Under the pieces are notes generated by a model. The model worked only from the letters and a program-made list of their open reading frames with translations, made no database searches and was not told the DNA's origin. DNA of 64,000 nucleotides from Adineta vaga (Eukaryota; Rotifera), in assembly GCA_021613535.1 (NCBI GenBank), contig CP075495.1, positions 4,154,001 through 4,218,000 on the forward strand, written 5' to 3'. Position numbers and translations under genes: made by a program. Shown here one piece after another: positions 11,901-24,543 of the stretch (the first letter of the stretch is position 1; each line of letters begins with the position of its first letter).

Positions 11901-14900
11901 TGCAATAAAAAATACATCAACATTAGTTGCACAAATACTTTCAACACGTGATAATCTATTAGCTATTTGTTTAAAAGAAGGAAAAATTACTGAAGCAAAT
12001 GAAGTTATTCGAGTAAATTGTAATCTTATCTTTTCACAAATCAAATGATTTTCTTTTTTAGTTATTTAATATGCAAGATCATCCTCTTGCTGTTGAAGCT
12101 AAATTTAGTAAATTATTTCATGATACTGTTATACAGTTATCAACAAATCATTCATCTTCAACATCATCAATTGATAATTCATCGATCAATTCTTCTTTAG
12201 CCGGTTTAGCAATATTAGCATCAACTGCTCTTGGTCATTCTTCCGTTCAAAATGATATTAATCCATTATTAGAAGCAGCACAATCTCCTCATGTTTCATC
12301 GACATTACCAACATCGAATTATTTCGATCATGAACATTTTCTTTCTTTAACTTTATTTGATCTTGCTATGAATGCACCAACAATGACAATAAGTAAAACA
12401 TTACTCGATATGGCACAACATCATTTACCTATTCCACGTCCATTATTTTCTTCGAATTCTTCGACACATAATAATCAAACAAATAAAAATTCATCAACAA
12501 GAATTAAAAGTTTAAATGAAATGATTAATACTTATAGTCAACTAGCAAATTCATCAAATGGATCATTTCATGATCTATTACTTGATGTAACAATACCATT
12601 AGATGGAGTTAAAGCAACGAAAACAATTCAATATTATAAAAGACTTGATGAACATTGTCGACAATATTATATAAATGAACAAAATGCTTTATCAATTGAA
12701 GAACAAGTGAAAATTACTGGTGAATTCTTTGAAAATGATCCACAAGCTAAAGTCGATTTAATTGCATTTATCAGGTAATCTTTAGAAGAAGAAGAAGAAG
12801 AAAAAAACACTTTCCGTGACTTGAAATTTCTTTTCTTTTAGAAATACATCCAATACATCTAAATTATCTTCTTCATCTTATGTAAATTATTTTTCAATAT
12901 TTCATACTTATTTACAAAATTTTCGAATACTTCTCGATAAATTTCCTGTTCAAGATATTTCCAGTGATATTGATCTCTCCAAACATTCACCATTATCCCT
13001 CATTCATCGTATTGTCGCACGATCAACTGATATTGATTTAACACAATTACAATTGATGACATCAAAATTAAATATTGATATATCACTTGCTGTTAGTTTG
13101 AATATTATTCGTCCATTATTTGTTGATAAAACCATTACAACATCAACATTATCATCAAATCGACGTACAACATTATTACAACAACAACCTATTGATATTT
13201 TTTCTTATCGTCAACGAACGATTCAACAACAACAATCATTTTCCATATCGACGGAAAGTGCCAAAAAACAAATTCGAAAATCATCAACATTTCTTAAACG
13301 TTTAACAAGTAAATTAGATGATTTTCAAAATGAACCTCAATTATTTAATGAACATCCTGAGAAATTCATACGAACTTTACTTACCAAATTATTAGATTCT
13401 ATTCGAAGTTAGTTTTATAAATAAAACTCTCGAACTTCGAGAGATTCTATCAATCTATTCTTATTTGTTTTTTGTTTTAGAACTTCTTCCAGAATCGAAT
13501 CATAATTACATGAACATTGAACATGTCGAAAAGTTACTTGCAATCGAAGATTATGATGATATTTTGAATGCTTTACCTCTATTATCCTATTTGGATCTTG
13601 ATCGTCTATTGACCAATGAAGAACGTATATGTTTTTTTGCAAATTTATATAATTTTTTGATAATAATCTCTCATATTGAACTTATTCGATCATCAATAAC
13701 ACAAATTTCAATAACAAGTACAACAAATATCTTTCGTAATGATTTAGAACGTCTTCTATTTCTTTTAACAACACGTATTGATGTTGGACAATTAAAACAA
13801 ATATCGTTATACGATATTCGACATTATATTTTACAACAAAATATACTTAATAATGGACTTAAATTTGATATTGATTCCAATGGACCTTATCATTACTATG
13901 CACCTGATATTTCTACTGATCAACATATAAAAATTGGTTTACTATTAAATGATTGTATATTATCATCAGTACCATTTATTATTCTAACACCGGAATTATT
14001 TAATGAACAATTACAACGATCGATTCGAGATTTTATTGATAAATGTGTAGTGATTAAAACGAATGAAACAGATCAATCTCTTACTATTATTTTACCATAT
14101 ATTCTTCAGATACAATTTGATCAAACTAAAGATGATATAATTAAATTTATTGGAGAATATTCATCGAATAATGAAGTAGTATGTGCTATCAATGGTAAGA
14201 TTCATTGACTTTCCTATAGATAAACACAATGATATTCTTTTAGAAAAACGTACGATAACAATTGAAACCATTTCAAATCGAACTGAATTTGCAATCAATT
14301 TTGAATATCATTCCTATTCAACACAATATGAAAAACATCAACGTCGTCGTCGAACAAGTTCTCTTCCATCATCTACATCAATTACGACCATATCTTCGTC
14401 TTCTTCTTCTTCAATTGATTTTCTTCCTTCGACAACAAGTTTACCGAATCATTTAATTGATTCTCGTACAATATCATTCGTACAAGAAAAATCTCCTGCA
14501 TTAGGACAAATTCTTCAAATCTACGTTCAATCAGTTGTTCATAATCAAGCAATTGAAAATGATAAAACACCTTTGAAAAGTTATTTTACAAGTTTATTAT
14601 TATCTCCTACATTAATTCAATCAACATCATCAATTGGAGATGAATGGTTTCGTTCAATTGTTTTAAATGATTTAACGTATCAACATGATCTTCTTCTCTA
14701 TCTTTGTTCATTATTATGGAATGATTCTAAATATCTTGAAATTGTTCAATTATTTGATTCATTATTACCATCTTTTATTGTTCATTCATCCTATTGTCAA
14801 ATACTACGTGATCTAGCTTTATTAGAATTAATTAAACAAACATCTGAACCTGATCGTGCTTATCATTATGTACGAAAAATTCATGATTGTCATCTATTAG

Positions 14901-17900
14901 TTCATGCAACTATTACTTATCTACCACGATTTGATGGTCCAACATGTTTAAAATTACTTCAATTATGTTTAACTTCATGTAAAAAATCTCATCCAGATTA
15001 TGTTCATTGGATACAAGAACGCTTAAATATCATGTATATTTATAAAACTCTTTGTCTTGGTGCATTAGCACAATTTAATAAATGTATGGAAAAAATCTCT
15101 AAAGAGGATGATCGATTGAATATATCAATTGATGATATGGCAATAAAAAAAACTTCCTCGAAATGTTTAACATGGCAACGTGCTGAAGAACATTCACAAC
15201 TTGACCCATTAGCCGTTGTTAATATGTTTATCTATGAAAAACAATTCGATGCAGGACATAAATGGTTAACATTATTAAATAATCATGTTGATGAAAGTAT
15301 TATTAATCGTGTAAGATATAAATTAGCTGAAGAACATATTCATTGGTTATTAAAAGAAAATGTTGATAATGGATATCGTATTTTACAAATTATTGATACA
15401 ATTACAAATACAAATGATAAATGGCATTTATGTACAGATTTAATAAGTGATTTATCAAAACAACAATTCGTCACATATACGAAATCAATGCCATTTTGCA
15501 AATTATTTATTAAATTTCGTTTGATACAATATATGTTAGGACATTTTGATGAGAAATCGAATTTTTTTCAAGGACAATATGAGCGATCGAAATTATGTAT
15601 ATTAGCTATGGGTTTAGCAATCTTTTTCGATTTTATACCATTTGGCCAGACAGATTCTTATGTCCAATTAGTTGGACAACCATTACTTATTCTTGAACAA
15701 TTACTAATGAATAGTTCAACAGATATAGCGAAAATAACAATTGAAAAATTGAAAATTTTGATTGAAAGATATTCATTGGAAAGTATAATAAATATTCAAC
15801 AAATCGATCAATTAATTGAAACATATACGAAGAAAAGTGTTCGATTGGACGTTGTACAACATAATGAAGAAACAACAATAGCACCAGTTGAGAATAAGTA
15901 AGTATAGATTTAAACTAGAAAATCATTGGTTCTTCAATTTATAAGATGAATGTTCGATTGTACAGATAATTCTCTATGATATTTTCTTTTCAGGCCGATG
16001 CTTCCACCACAAATAAATGCCCAACTTGAACGTCGTCGTCCTTCCTTAGTTCCATCTTTCAATACTAGTCGCCGAAAGAGTTCTCATGATCTATCTCCAT
16101 CAGGTCGTCGAAATCAAAGTGGCGGTACAAGTAGTCTCCTTAGTACCATACGTCATCGTATGTCACCAAAAACATCTATATCTTCTCCAGGTGCACCAGA
16201 TCATGATGCACATTTATCATCACCTTCGACAATTGGATCATCACCAAATACGAATAGTCCACCAATGTCAAATTCAATTCCGATCAAATCACAACAACCA
16301 TCAACAAATTCATCATCCTTCTTTGACTATATATCAACATCATTCTCCAATAAACCTAGTATTAGTGAACAAACAATGAAACCATCACAAACAACTGACT
16401 ATACAATGCCATTAGCCGTTCCAACACGAAAGTTATGGATATCAGATGATGAAGTAGCTGTTTGTATGTGCTGTAATGAAACACGATTTTCAATGTTTAA
16501 TCGTCGTCATCATTGTCGTCGATGTGGTCGTGTCGTATGTAAACCATGTTCACAACATACGACTATGATTAATGAACGTTCTGAACGAACATGTAAAGAT
16601 TGTTATCAATATATACAAAATAATCCAGCAATACCAATAAATTCACGAGCAGAAACAAACAATCCAACGAAGAAAAATGATAATCCTCGATCGTATGTTT
16701 TTCAAATTCTTTCCTATTGAATTTTCTTTGAGAACTGAGTTCAATGAATAAGTTCTAAATCATGAATAGATTTGAATGATTAATTAGATGATACGAAACT
16801 AGATTTTCTGTATGAATTCGTTTTTATTTCAGTTTACCACGATCCATCAATTCATTCAAAAGACAATCGATTAGTCAACTTTATTTACCCAGTCAACGTG
16901 ATTATGGAAACACATCAAATCAACTTTTGTTAGGTACATCATTAGCTAAAGATACTCCAAGTATCTTAGAAGAAGACTTATCATTAGTAAGTTCAAGTTT
17001 GTCAACGACTAGTCCATTATTGAAAGGTAATAAATTCAATGGTCTATCTTCAATTGATTCACCACAAAAACAAGATCAAACTTCTGATATACCAGCTATT
17101 CCTATCATTTATGATCAAGTTCAATATCAATTAACTGGTACAGCGAATGATGAAATCTTACGTAACGATTTTCATTATGATCAATCTCCAAGTATATCTT
17201 TATGTTTATCATTAATTGAATTACACTCGGATCAATATGCCTGTGGCAAATTATTAATACAATTATGTGAATATCTATCTGAACAACTTTCAAGTAAACA
17301 ACGTAATAGTGAAATTGATTATGGTTTAGTTTTAAATATTATTAAAAATCTTCTATTTACGGCAAAAATGAAATTAATGACTATACAGGTAGATGATGAA
17401 CAACTGGGTGAACAACAAAAATTAATAGCATCATGTGATATGTATAATAATTTAGTTGATATTCTAAATCGATTAAATATGGCTAATTGTTCATTACCAG
17501 CTTTGAATGATCTTTTACAACAAGATACATTACGCAAAATTCGTAATCAATTAGTCGATGATGAAAGATATCAATTAGCAATGGATATTTCTACAAGATG
17601 TAATTTAGATACACAATCAATTTGGTTTCGATGGGGAATGGGTATGTAGAATAGTTACTATAGATTACATGAATATTCTGTTTTAATGATGAATGTTTTC
17701 GATGATTTATTTTAGCTTATCTACATATTGGTCAATTTGGTGAAGCTCGTGATAAATTTGAAAAATGTCTACAGAAAACAAATGAAACAAATGATTCAAC
17801 ATCCATACAACAACAACGTGGTGGTGTAAGTCAAGAAAAATTACTCAATGATATTATATCCTATCTTGAATCATTTCGTTCATTGAAATTTTCAATGAAA

Positions 17901-19359
17901 TTTCAATATCTTGCTGAACAACAAATGCGACAAACTGGACAAACACGTGCTAGTTTAAAATATCTCAATAGTCTTTCGACAATTCCTCGTTTACCTGATA
18001 AATCTACGCAAGGTTTGAATATTCTTCTATCTAATTCTAAATGAAATTTTCTTTTTTTTTCAAATTAGTCATTGAAAATGAAATTCTATTTTACTTATCA
18101 ACATATAGTGACGATGCTCATATTTTGGATTATTACATTCGTCATGAATATTATACCCAAGCATTTGAATATAAATGTTCATTAACATTATTTCGTGATC
18201 ATATTTATCTTCCATTATTAAAACGTAACAATATTAAACATCTATTTCATTATATTTCATCACGTAATAGTACTTTATTAGCGCATCATCTAAAATTTGT
18301 ATGTACATATTTAAAAGAACAAAACATGCTTCATTCATTACAGCAATTACAATTATTTTTAAATGATTTTATTAATGCAGGATTTACATCTGTGAAATTA
18401 TTTACGTTAAATCGAACGACATATTTAGATCTATTTGAAAAACGTTTGAGTTATTTACAAAAAAGTTTAGAATGTTTTCAACAAGCAAAAGCTGATTCAG
18501 AACAAACAGCGATCAAAATGCAAAAGTAAATCAAAATGAGAAGATAGTTTAATTCAACTCCTTACAGAAGAGAGAGAGAGAGCAGCATGATTTCTGTGTC
18601 CAATGAAATAATCTTGATTGTTTTTTTCTTCTAGTACTAAAAATAAAATTGAACTTCAACTTGAATTAACTCGTCATATTTATACGCAATTAAAACGATT
18701 GAATAATAATGGATCAACTATATTGCCTAATTGTCCAACATTATTCGATGGAAAAGAAGCGATTATCAAACTTATCATCGGTTTATTAATGATGTCTGAT
18801 ATAATGTCTACGACTTTTAGTTTAATTAATAAAATAATCAATGTAAGATTTCGATTTTCACCATTTTTTTGTTTCATTTTTCTTTGATTTCAAGGAAATG
18901 AATGTTACACCAAGTGAAGTATTTCTTCCATGTGCTGAAGAAATAGGTAGACGTCATGATTATCGTATTCTTCAACAATTACTTCAAGCCATGCGTGAAA
19001 ATGGTTATAATGATTCGAAATTACATGATGAAATTCTCGAAACTTGCATTCGTCAAACTGGTTCTGATGTTGAACAAGTAAATTGAACGCAGAAATTCGA
19101 TGTTAATTTTCTTTTCTTTTTTGTTTTAATTTGTTAGAGTAAAGAACAAGATGGTTTAATACAAATGATAAAAAATGATGATACTCGTATCAATGTTTGC
19201 ATTGCTGTGGGCAAATTACGTGCTGCTTATTTAATTGCTATTCGTCTTGGTAAAGAAGAAAAAGTTCGTTTAATTCGTGATGATGCTCATAAAAGTGGAC
19301 AAACAGCTGTTTATGATATATGTAAAAAATGGTTGGAAAATCGTGCTAGTGAACAATAA
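8950..19359 (+). CDS. ZFYVE26: ZFYVE26 / spastizin (FYVE-domain protein), with one clear and one possible frame break
   Basis: Nineteen exons: 8950-9300, 9352-9438, 9498-10088, 10137-10387, 10566-10755, 10819-11697, 11758-11821, 11874-12012, 12062-12774, 12842-13407, 13481-14194, 14220-15897, 15994-16692, 16833-17641, 17716-18012, 18069-18525, 18635-18842, 18895-19077, 19138-19359. The product is about 3,030 residues; human spastizin has 2,539. The FYVE zinc finger (about residues 2220-2285) has WISDDE, RRHHCRRCG and RVVCKPC, the full PI3P-binding signature with eight zinc ligands. The long helical C-terminus ends in a conserved block (VGKLRAAYLIAIRL...ICKKWL). Spastizin works with spatacsin and AP-5 in lysosome reformation and autophagy. 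A one-base deletion is needed to explain the frame change between 10575 and 10640. At 14195-14219 there is either a 25-bp intron or one extra base. Poly-Ser/Thr linkers account for some of the extra length. Confidence 0.88.
11698..11757 (+). other. 60-bp stop-free intron in ZFYVE26 (possible retained intron)
   Basis: GTAAGA...TATTTAG borders with a pyrimidine-rich end mark a normal short intron. It is exactly 60 bp, phase 1, with no in-frame stop. Splicing gives PI-P-VHRHSH; retention adds 20 residues without breaking the frame. Confidence 0.6.
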
Positions 19360-19594
19360 ACATTGAAATAAATCTCTAGTCTTTCTTATTTAAAACTGCA
19401 ATGAATGAATATTTCCTTCTTTTTATTTATGCCTGTGATTGTAGTATTTTCTTTTTTAAATAGGTGATTCTTCTTCTTTTTTAACTTTACAGTAATATCA
19501 ACTTTCTTTTCTTTAAAGAAATAAAACACGAAATATGTCTTTCTTTTTTCTCTAGTTTATGTAATCGATTTAACTTTCACATGATCCTTTTTTT

Positions 19595-19596
19595 AG
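19595..19596 (+). promoter_or_regulatory. Candidate splice acceptor ahead of ZW10 start
   Basis: A run ending TTTTTTTAG lies two bases before the ATG at 19599. It needs either a 5'UTR exon inside the 239-bp gap after ZFYVE26 or a trans-spliced leader. Confidence 0.45.
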
Positions 19597-19598
19597 AT

Positions 19599-22354
19599 AT
19601 GTTAGCGGATTTCTTAGAAAAAAATGATATTAGAATATATAACGGTAAGTTTCAATACAAAGAAAATGATAGATATGAGTGAATATAATGATCTTGTGTT
19701 TTTTTCTTCTTCTTAGAATCTATCAATTCGGATCAAATTAATGTACTGAAAACTAGTTTGAAACAAGAAATTGAAGATAAACAAAGTCAAATTCATCAAT
19801 TCTATACAAATAAACTTGAAGATATTACGAAAATCGATGAACAAACAGAAAAAATCATTGATCAATGTGAACAACTCGAATTGAAACGTAAAGAATTAAT
19901 CGAAAAAATCGATGATTATTCCAAACTTGAAAATCATGCTCGACATGTCAATTCAAATTATTATCAAGTTCAACATTTAAATCAATTTATCGATGGTATT
20001 AAACAATTGAATCATTTACAAACTCAAATACAAGGTAATCATTAGTCTTTCTCTCCTGAAACATTCTCTCTCTCTTTTTTTTGTTTTTCAATAGAATGTC
20101 GACAATTATGTAAAGTTGGTGATTTAAATCAAGCAAAGATTTCTTATAAATCTATCGAAATTCTTCTCAATGATGAATATTTATTTCCAACAACATCTGA
20201 TAAAATTCCTCAACAACATCATTCATTATATGAAACATTTCAAAGATCTGCAAGACAATTACGTTCAGATATTTGTCAAACACATCATATTTTATGGAAT
20301 GATGGTGTTGATCGAACGATTAAAAATGAATTCAAATTCAATTTAAAGTATCTTGATCAATTATTTCAATGTATTTTCTATGATGATAAAGGTGAAAAAG
20401 TATTAATGGAAAAAAATATTCAATCATTTGCGAATTATTGTCTTCAAAGATTTATACAAATTTTAGTAGAAAAAAATAGGAAATTAAATATCCAAGTTGA
20501 ACCAATGCATGTTACTGTTCAGTTAGAAGATGAAGAAGATGAAGATGATAGAAATGATATTGAACAATTGAATTTAACATTGAATTATTTAAAAGAATTC
20601 TTTCAAATATTGAATACGTATTTATTATCAAGAATAATGAATATTCAAACAACAAAAGATCAGTAAGAAATGATTGGTTACAAATAAAAGACTTGTTTTT
20701 CATATATATATATATGTATGTTTTAGATCAATAGAAACAATTTCATTGATGTCAATTTTTTCTACAACGATCAGTAATGATTTCATCGAACTTATACGTG
20801 AACATCTTTTAAATATAATTCCAAATGATTTTCAATATATGGAAATATTTCATTCATTATTACAAACAGTAAATAAATTCGAAAAATATTTGATTGAAAT
20901 CAAATTTTTTTCATCAAAACAAACTACGAATATACTTTCATCTGTTGTTGGAAATATTGAAGAATCAATTATAAAAAGTCGTTGTCGAACATATCTTAAT
21001 CAAAGTCGAGAATTATTACAATCAAATACAAATCTCAATACATCATTTAAAACTATTGAAATTGGTGATAATGAACAAATATTTCAAGAAACTCAACAAG
21101 AAAAAGAACGATATCAAAATCAAACATCATCAAATATTCTCTCATCAAACATTAGTCTAGATGAATTAGATGCAAATATGTTTCGATTTCCTCGTACTAC
21201 GATTGTGTAAGAATGAAAATTTGATGAGAAAAATTTTCTTATTTTCTTATATTTTCAGAGAACATGTGTACAATTATATGGCATTTGTTCGAAAAGTTTT
21301 ACAAGAAGCTGATCACGTTGACAACTATGGTGCACATCTTTGTGCAACGGCTAGAAATATGATGGAATTATTTCATGTTATCTATGGAAATTTACGCGAG
21401 AAAAAAGCACAAGAATTTCCATATTTGACCGGTAAGATCTCGAGATAATCGGATATTCTTTTTTATGATTATTTCTAATATATACGAAACAAATGCAATC
21501 ATTTCTCTTTTTGATTTCAGCATTGCATTTTAATACATATATGTACGTGGCACATGAATGTCTTCTTCTTGGTGAAGAATATTATCATTTAAAAAATAAA
21601 ACAGGCGATGGTCAACCAATAACATTTGTTGATTATGTTGCTATATTTCGTAATCAAGCAGCAAATTTACTTAAAACACAATTAGATACACAACGAGATC
21701 TGTTAACATCTTTCATCAAAGAAATTGGAGGTTTGATTGAATAATTCTGTTTTTTATATTCACGACTTGTTTCTTTTTACAATTCAAATAGCATTTCATA
21801 GTATTGCTGATGAAGGAGAAAATCAAGATCGATTGAAACGGGCGATTAATAAATGTACAATACAATTGGAGAATCTCTCTCGTAATTGGCGTGATGTCTT
21901 TTCACCTCACGTTTATTTTAAAGTTCTGGGTATGACTAAAACGATAAGAAATGTCTTTTAGATTTGTCTTCTTTTTATTTATGTAGGATATCTATGTGAT
22001 CATGTTAGTCAACTTCTTATTAAAGAAACTTTATCACTTGAAGATATTCCTGAACAAGAATGTGAAATTATGGTTAATGTATTTACGCAATGGTCAACAT
22101 TTTTACAGAATATACTTGTAAAAGATGAAATTAGTCCTGGTTTAAATATTCTTGCACGTCTTGCACCTAATCTAACAAGATTTAATGAATTGTGTCTTGT
22201 ATTAAATAGTTCATTGCAGACAATTGTTGATCGATGGTTTAATGGTCAAGGACCATTAGCAAGTCAATTTACTGCTTTTGAAGTTAAACAACTTATTCGA
22301 GCTCTTTTTCAAACTTCCGAAAGACGAACAGCAGCACTTGCTAAAATTCAATAA
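19599..22354 (+). CDS. ZW10: ZW10, kinetochore / Golgi-ER tethering protein
   Basis: Eight exons: 19599-19644, 19717-20034, 20095-20662, 20727-21206, 21259-21431, 21521-21730, 21792-21929, 21987-22354; 2301 bp, 766 residues (human 779), all phases consistent. The N-terminal third is coiled coil (KQEIEDKQSQIHQFYTNKLE...). The C-terminus has the strongly conserved ending DRWFNGQGPLASQF followed by EVKQLIRALFQTSERRTAAL, which is diagnostic for ZW10. ZW10 is part of the Rod-Zwilch-ZW10 complex that recruits dynein and Mad1/Mad2 to kinetochores and, in interphase, of the NRZ (Dsl1) tether for Golgi-to-ER vesicles. Weakly conserved Asn/Ser/Gln-rich segments occur around 21000-21170. It sits between ZFYVE26 and HINT3 on the same strand with short spacers. 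Confidence 0.93.
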
Positions 22355-22458
22355 AATATTTTTCTTTCATCTCTCTCTCTCTCTTTGTGTGTACGTAGTT
22401 GTTTGCTTTGGGAAGAATGATCTTATCTCTTATATTTTCATAAAATTTATTCTTTTTA

Positions 22459-22460
22459 AG
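22459..22460 (+). promoter_or_regulatory. Candidate splice acceptor ahead of HINT3 start
   Basis: TTCTTTTTAAG ends eight bases before the ATG at 22468, inside the 113-bp gap after the ZW10 stop. Confidence 0.4.
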
Positions 22461-22467
22461 ATAATAT

Positions 22468-23134
22468 ATGGGATCTCGACAGGCAAAAACACGAAATAAA
22501 AAAGGTGTCATCTATTCGAAAGAAACAAAAGAAATAGTTGATTGTTTATTTTGTCGTATTGTACATGGAGAATCACCAGCAAATCAATTATGGTATGCTG
22601 ATGATCAGTGTGCAGTTTTTATTCCCAGAGGACCAGTTGCACGATTACATTTATTAGTAGTACCATTAGAACATATTCAAAATATTTCAACTCTCACCGA
22701 AGAACATAGATCACTACTTGAACATATGAAAAAAGTAAACATACGAATGAAATGATTAGAAATGTTGGAGAAGCCTTTCATTGTAGGTAGCAATCGAACA
22801 ACTTCGTGTTCATTCTCAATACATTGGATCTAAGAAATCTCCATTAATGCCGCTTGCACCACCACCATCTCATTACGCATTTAATCGAGGAAACTTACCG
22901 GTACTGTTTCCAGCTACTGAATCTTACAACGATGAAGAAACACCTATGGATGCTTCATTCGATCTTTGTTTCCATCGTCCACCTTACAATTCAATTGATC
23001 ATCTTCATCTGCATGCTATTCAAAAACCTTTTCGAAGTGTGTGGAGTCATTTTATGTTTGCAGAAAATTTTCGTTGGCATGCTTCACTAAGCAGTGTTCT
23101 ACTCAATCTTCCATCAACAAAAGCTAAGCTGTGA
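22468..23134 (+). CDS. HINT3: HINT3-like histidine-triad nucleotide hydrolase
   Basis: Two exons, 22468-22734 and 22787-23134, giving 204 residues. An N-terminal zinc-site-like CLFCRI (C-x2-C) begins the HIT fold, followed by the core LHLLVVPLEHIQN and the histidine triad IDHLHLHAI (H-x-H-x-H), preceded by FHRPPYNSI. This order fits HINT3, an adenosine 5'-monophosphoramidase that hydrolyses AMP-lysine or aminoacyl-adenylates, rather than HINT1. Compared with vertebrate HINT3 there is an insertion of about 30 residues (PLAPPPSHYAFNRGNLPVLF and beyond) between the helical part and the triad strand. The C-terminal block after the triad (VWSHFMFAENFRWH) resembles the HINT3 tail. It is the last gene of the plus-strand cluster. 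Confidence 0.85.
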
Positions 23135-23287
23135 TTTTGTGGTTATTTATTTTTATCGAAATAAATATTTCAAATGATTTTATATCTGTTGAAATCAATA
23201 AGATGATTGTAAACAGTTAATTTCTGTTAAGAATTATATCTTCGTAGGATTTATTTTATTTTCCTTTTCTCATACGAACATGAAAAT

Positions 23288-24543
23288 TTAATTCATTCTT
23301 GGACGATTGATTATTTCACGAATCCATTCGATATAAGAAGCTGTTTTTGTGAAAACGGTTGGAAAAGCTTGTTGACCACATCCAATAGCATAACTAACGA
23401 CACCAGCAACATACCAACGACCATTCTTAAAATAGAGTAAACCACCACCACTATCACCTTGACATGATCTAGACGATGAAGAATAGATTCAACTGATGAG
23501 TAAAACTGAAATTAATAACGTACCCATGATCTCTTTCAGCAGGTCCTGTATGAGCAGTACAAACTTGATTTTGTGCATCATAAGCAAAATACATAGAACA
23601 ATCGGAGATAACACGAAGACGTGCTTGAAGGAGTACAGGACTTGAACTATTCCACATTTGATGTACAGTATTACCCCAACCAGCGACATAAACAGCCGCA
23701 TCAAGTGGTGGTTCAGCAATCTTATGAAATAATAGAAAAGCGATATTCTTCATTAAAGACAAAACTTACATTATCAATAAGACAAATTGGTTGAACATCT
23801 TGTGAAAATGTAATTGGCGAAGCTAATCGAATAATTCCAATATCATCTGTTGAACGTGGTTCATCATATGATGGATGTGAAACTAATTCAGCAATAGGTA
23901 TAAGTTGTCCTGATGATAATCGATTATGTGCACCAACTCGTGCATAATAATTGCCCAGATCATCTGAATAATCCAAACAATGTGCAGCTGTTAATATATG
24001 CCATTGATCAATAATAACACCACCACAATCATGTACATTTTTATATTGTAATGAAACAGCCCATGGAAGAGAATGTGGTACAGCTTCAAAACCATTCACA
24101 ATTCGAAGTGGAGAATTTGTATGTGGTTGACGATATGTTTGACCACATTGTTGAGATTGATATCCTTGTTGATTTGGACAACAAAAACGAACGCTATAAT
24201 CAGGGCAACGTGATGTTGGTGTACCCATACAAAAGACACCATTATTATTAATTAATGTTTGATAGAGTGATGTATTATTATTTGATTTTCCCGAAACTGA
24301 ATATTCAACATTCGAGATTGTATCACATCGAGTAGCTTCAGGATTTTGTTTTCTAATAACCGATATATCTTCAATATCATTACCATTTGTTGTTCGAGGA
24401 TTTTGTGTATTGAACCATGGTGTCCATGATGATGTTTTCGGATCACATTCTTCATCGATAATTGATGAAAGTTCTTGACTACCAAAAACTTTGGAAGAAA
24501 ATAATACGAAACAAATGAGAAATGAATGTGATATTGATAGCAT
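23288..24543 (-). CDS. Secreted chymotrypsin-family serine protease, elastase-like
   Basis: Three exons: 23770-24543, 23524-23720, 23288-23468; 1152 bp, 383 residues. A signal peptide (MLSISHSFLICFVLF) is followed by a 130-residue Cys-containing pro-region and an activation site R-IVNG at about 147. The catalytic triad is complete: H188 in LTAAHC, D234 in TDDIGIIRL and S330 in CQGDSGGG. The residue six before the active serine (chymotrypsin position 189) is Gly, not the Asp of trypsin, and the positions equivalent to 216 and 226 look like Ala and Thr. That pattern resembles elastases and suggests cleavage after small residues. The usual GDSGGP is GDSGGG here. The N-terminal region does not match a clip, kringle or LDL-A domain that I recognise. 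Likely digestive or extracellular; substrate unknown. Confidence 0.88.
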
